In this document: piece by piece, positions 63,135 to 64,000 of the stretch | Layout: each line of letters opens with the position of its first letter | Numbering within the stretch: position 1 is the first letter of the stretch | Made by a program: the position numbers and the translations under genes | Source: Enterobacter cloacae complex sp. R_G8 | GTDB lineage: Bacteria; Pseudomonadota; Gammaproteobacteria; Enterobacterales; Enterobacteriaceae | Assembly (NCBI RefSeq): GCF_024599795.1 | Contig: NZ_CP102246.1 | Coordinates: forward strand, 3,162,001 to 3,226,000 | Length of the DNA: 64,000 nt | Direction: 5' to 3' | The notes under the pieces: generated by a model | Seen by the model: only the letters and a program-made list of their open reading frames with translations | What the model was told of the DNA's origin: nothing | The model's database searches: none

Positions 63135-63734
63135 ATGTTTAACCATATCTTAGAGATTGTTGAAGGATCTAACAAGTTTATGCGCATTTATGCATCAAAT
63201 GGACAACGAATAAACTTCACGCTTAATAATAAACCACATGTATACTTTCTCACAGAAGGAAGAGTAGACATTTATAGGAAAGCAGACGATATTTTAATTT
63301 TCACTGTATATGCGCCCTATATTTTAGGGATAATCTTTATGTTCGAAAAGGATGATTACCATTACTTTCGAGCTTCAACGGATGCAACTTTCACAGCAAT
63401 TTCAACTGTGGAATTGGATTATTTGGCTGATAGTAATAACCTGTGGAAACATTTTTTCTTAATGACTTGTGAAATCACTTTAAACTTTTTCAAAAGAGAC
63501 CAAAGATTTTCATCAAAAAATGCCTACGATATTATAAAAAACAATTTAGAAGCCATATGGGAATTACCAGAGAATGAAAGATCTCAAATTTCAGTTTTCA
63601 AGTTCATTTTATCCAGAAGCTCAATTTCTCGTAGTTCATTAAATAAAGTCTTAAAAGATTTGAATGATGGTGGATATATTAATATTCACAGAGGAAAGTT
63701 ACTAAATATCAAAAACCTACCATTAAAATACTAA
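63135..63734 (+). CDS. IprA-like winged-helix transcriptional regulator
   Basis: A 199-residue protein with a cyclic nucleotide-binding-like N-terminal beta-barrel (residues about 10-110) and a C-terminal winged helix (SISRSSLNKVLKDLNDGGYI), the plan of the CRP-like IprA/YaiV family. In Salmonella IprA affects hydrogen peroxide resistance. The ligand is unknown. AGAGG precedes the ATG. The gene is AT-rich like its neighbours and ends against a convergent small gene with no gap. Confidence 0.75.
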   Translation: MFNHILEIVEGSNKFMRIYASNGQRINFTLNNKPHVYFLTEGRVDIYRKADDILIFTVYAPYILGIIFMFEKDDYHYFRASTDATFTAISTVELDYLADSNNLWKHFFLMTCEITLNFFKRDQRFSSKNAYDIIKNNLEAIWELPENERSQISVFKFILSRSSISRSSLNKVLKDLNDGGYINIHRGKLLNIKNLPLKY

Positions 63735-63890
63735 TCATTTAGGAGGCAGAAATATCTTTCGCCATAATGGTGTTGTTTCTGATGCAATTCTTTTGTTTTC
63801 ATTGATGCGATAATTAGCATAAAAACAATAAATTGAAAATGGAATCAATACCATTATCGATAAAATAGATATTATATTATACGTGTTCAT
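63735..63890 (-). CDS. Small membrane protein (51 residues)
   Basis: The frame codes for MNTYNIISILSIMVLIPFSI followed by YCFYANYR and a basic tail, i.e. one membrane span with a cytoplasmic C-terminus ending FLPPK. The ATG at 63890 lies inside the end of the LuxR-type gene (14-base overlap) with GAAGGG just upstream, so it is likely translated from the same message. An upstream ATG 14 codons earlier is less likely. It is unrecognised. Confidence 0.6.
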   Translation of the reverse strand: MNTYNIISILSIMVLIPFSIYCFYANYRINENKRIASETTPLWRKIFLPPK

Positions 63891-64000
63891 ACAACCCTTC
63901 TTTTGTTGCCAAAGCATACATATACAATTCATGCCTATTTTTCAAGTTTAATTTTTGCAAAATATTACGCCTATGAGAGCTGATTGTCTTTTTTGTTATA
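63877..64000 (-). CDS. LuxR-type transcriptional regulator, C-terminal end (partial)
   Basis: The last 40 codons of a minus-strand gene that enters from the right edge. The sequence KKTISSHRRNILQKLNLKNR followed by HELYMYALATKEG is the recognition helix and tail of a LuxR/NarL-type helix-turn-helix. The rest, including any sensor domain, is outside the window. It is in the AT-rich region and overlaps the next small gene by 14 bases. Confidence 0.8.
   Translation of the reverse strand, partial: ITKKTISSHRRNILQKLNLKNRHELYMYALATKEGLYEHV

Overview
The window is chromosomal DNA of a member of the Enterobacteriaceae, most likely Enterobacter or a close relative such as Lelliottia or Leclercia. From the left edge to about 50 kb the gene order follows the Escherichia coli K-12 stretch from katE to yeaQ: katE, chb operon, osmE, nadE, cho, ves, spy, ast operon, xthA, ynj genes, gdhA, topB, selD, ydjA, sppA, ansA, pncA, msrB, gapA, yeaD, mipA, yeaGH, yeaK, yoaI, yeaL, nimRT, yeaO, yoaF, dgcP, yoaKJ, yeaQ. 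Departures from K-12 are a GH18 chitinase gene after pncA, no yeaE, an AhpD-like gene between ynjF and nudG, and two extra genes around yeaO.

Layout. 1-5.5 kb: the end of katE, then the chitobiose operon chbBCARFG on the minus strand. 5.7-9.5 kb: stress and cofactor genes (osmE, nadE, SOS-controlled cho, ves, spy). 9.8-15.8 kb: the arginine succinyltransferase operon astCADBE behind a sigma54-type promoter. 16.3-24.3 kb: xthA, a TVP38-family protein, the YnjBCD transporter with the sulfurtransferase YnjE, ynjF, nudG and ynjH. 24.5-33.4 kb: gdhA, topB, selD, ydjA, sppA, ansA, pncA. 33.5-35.3 kb: a secreted chitinase followed by a highly structured, repeat-rich intergenic stretch. 35.3-50 kb: msrB, gapA, yeaD, mipA, the second sigma54 unit yeaGH, then small conserved genes and the nitroimidazole pair nimR/nimT.

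50-61 kb is accessory. It holds a RyhB-type small RNA next to yeaQ, a membrane diguanylate cyclase divergent from a CSS-type EAL protein, a 2H-phosphoesterase-like protein, ymjA, a DUF1304 protein, a BetT-like choline transporter, an orphan response regulator with Glu where the phospho-accepting Asp should be, and a GlxA-type regulator divergent from a hydrolase/azoreductase/YciI-like operon. From 61.2 kb to the right edge the DNA is markedly AT-rich. It carries a polysaccharide flippase, two very small membrane proteins, an IprA-like regulator and the end of a LuxR-type regulator, which looks like acquired DNA.

The most striking observation links two distant loci. The chbB-chbC intercistronic RNA and the ribosome-binding site of the chitinase gene share the 9-mer GTCAAAGAG, and each extends it into a 12-base complement of the seed of the small RNA ChiX, as remembered from E. 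coli. This suggests that chitinase translation is held off by ChiX and released when chitobiose induces the chb operon. No tRNA, rRNA, CRISPR array, insertion sequence or prophage was seen.
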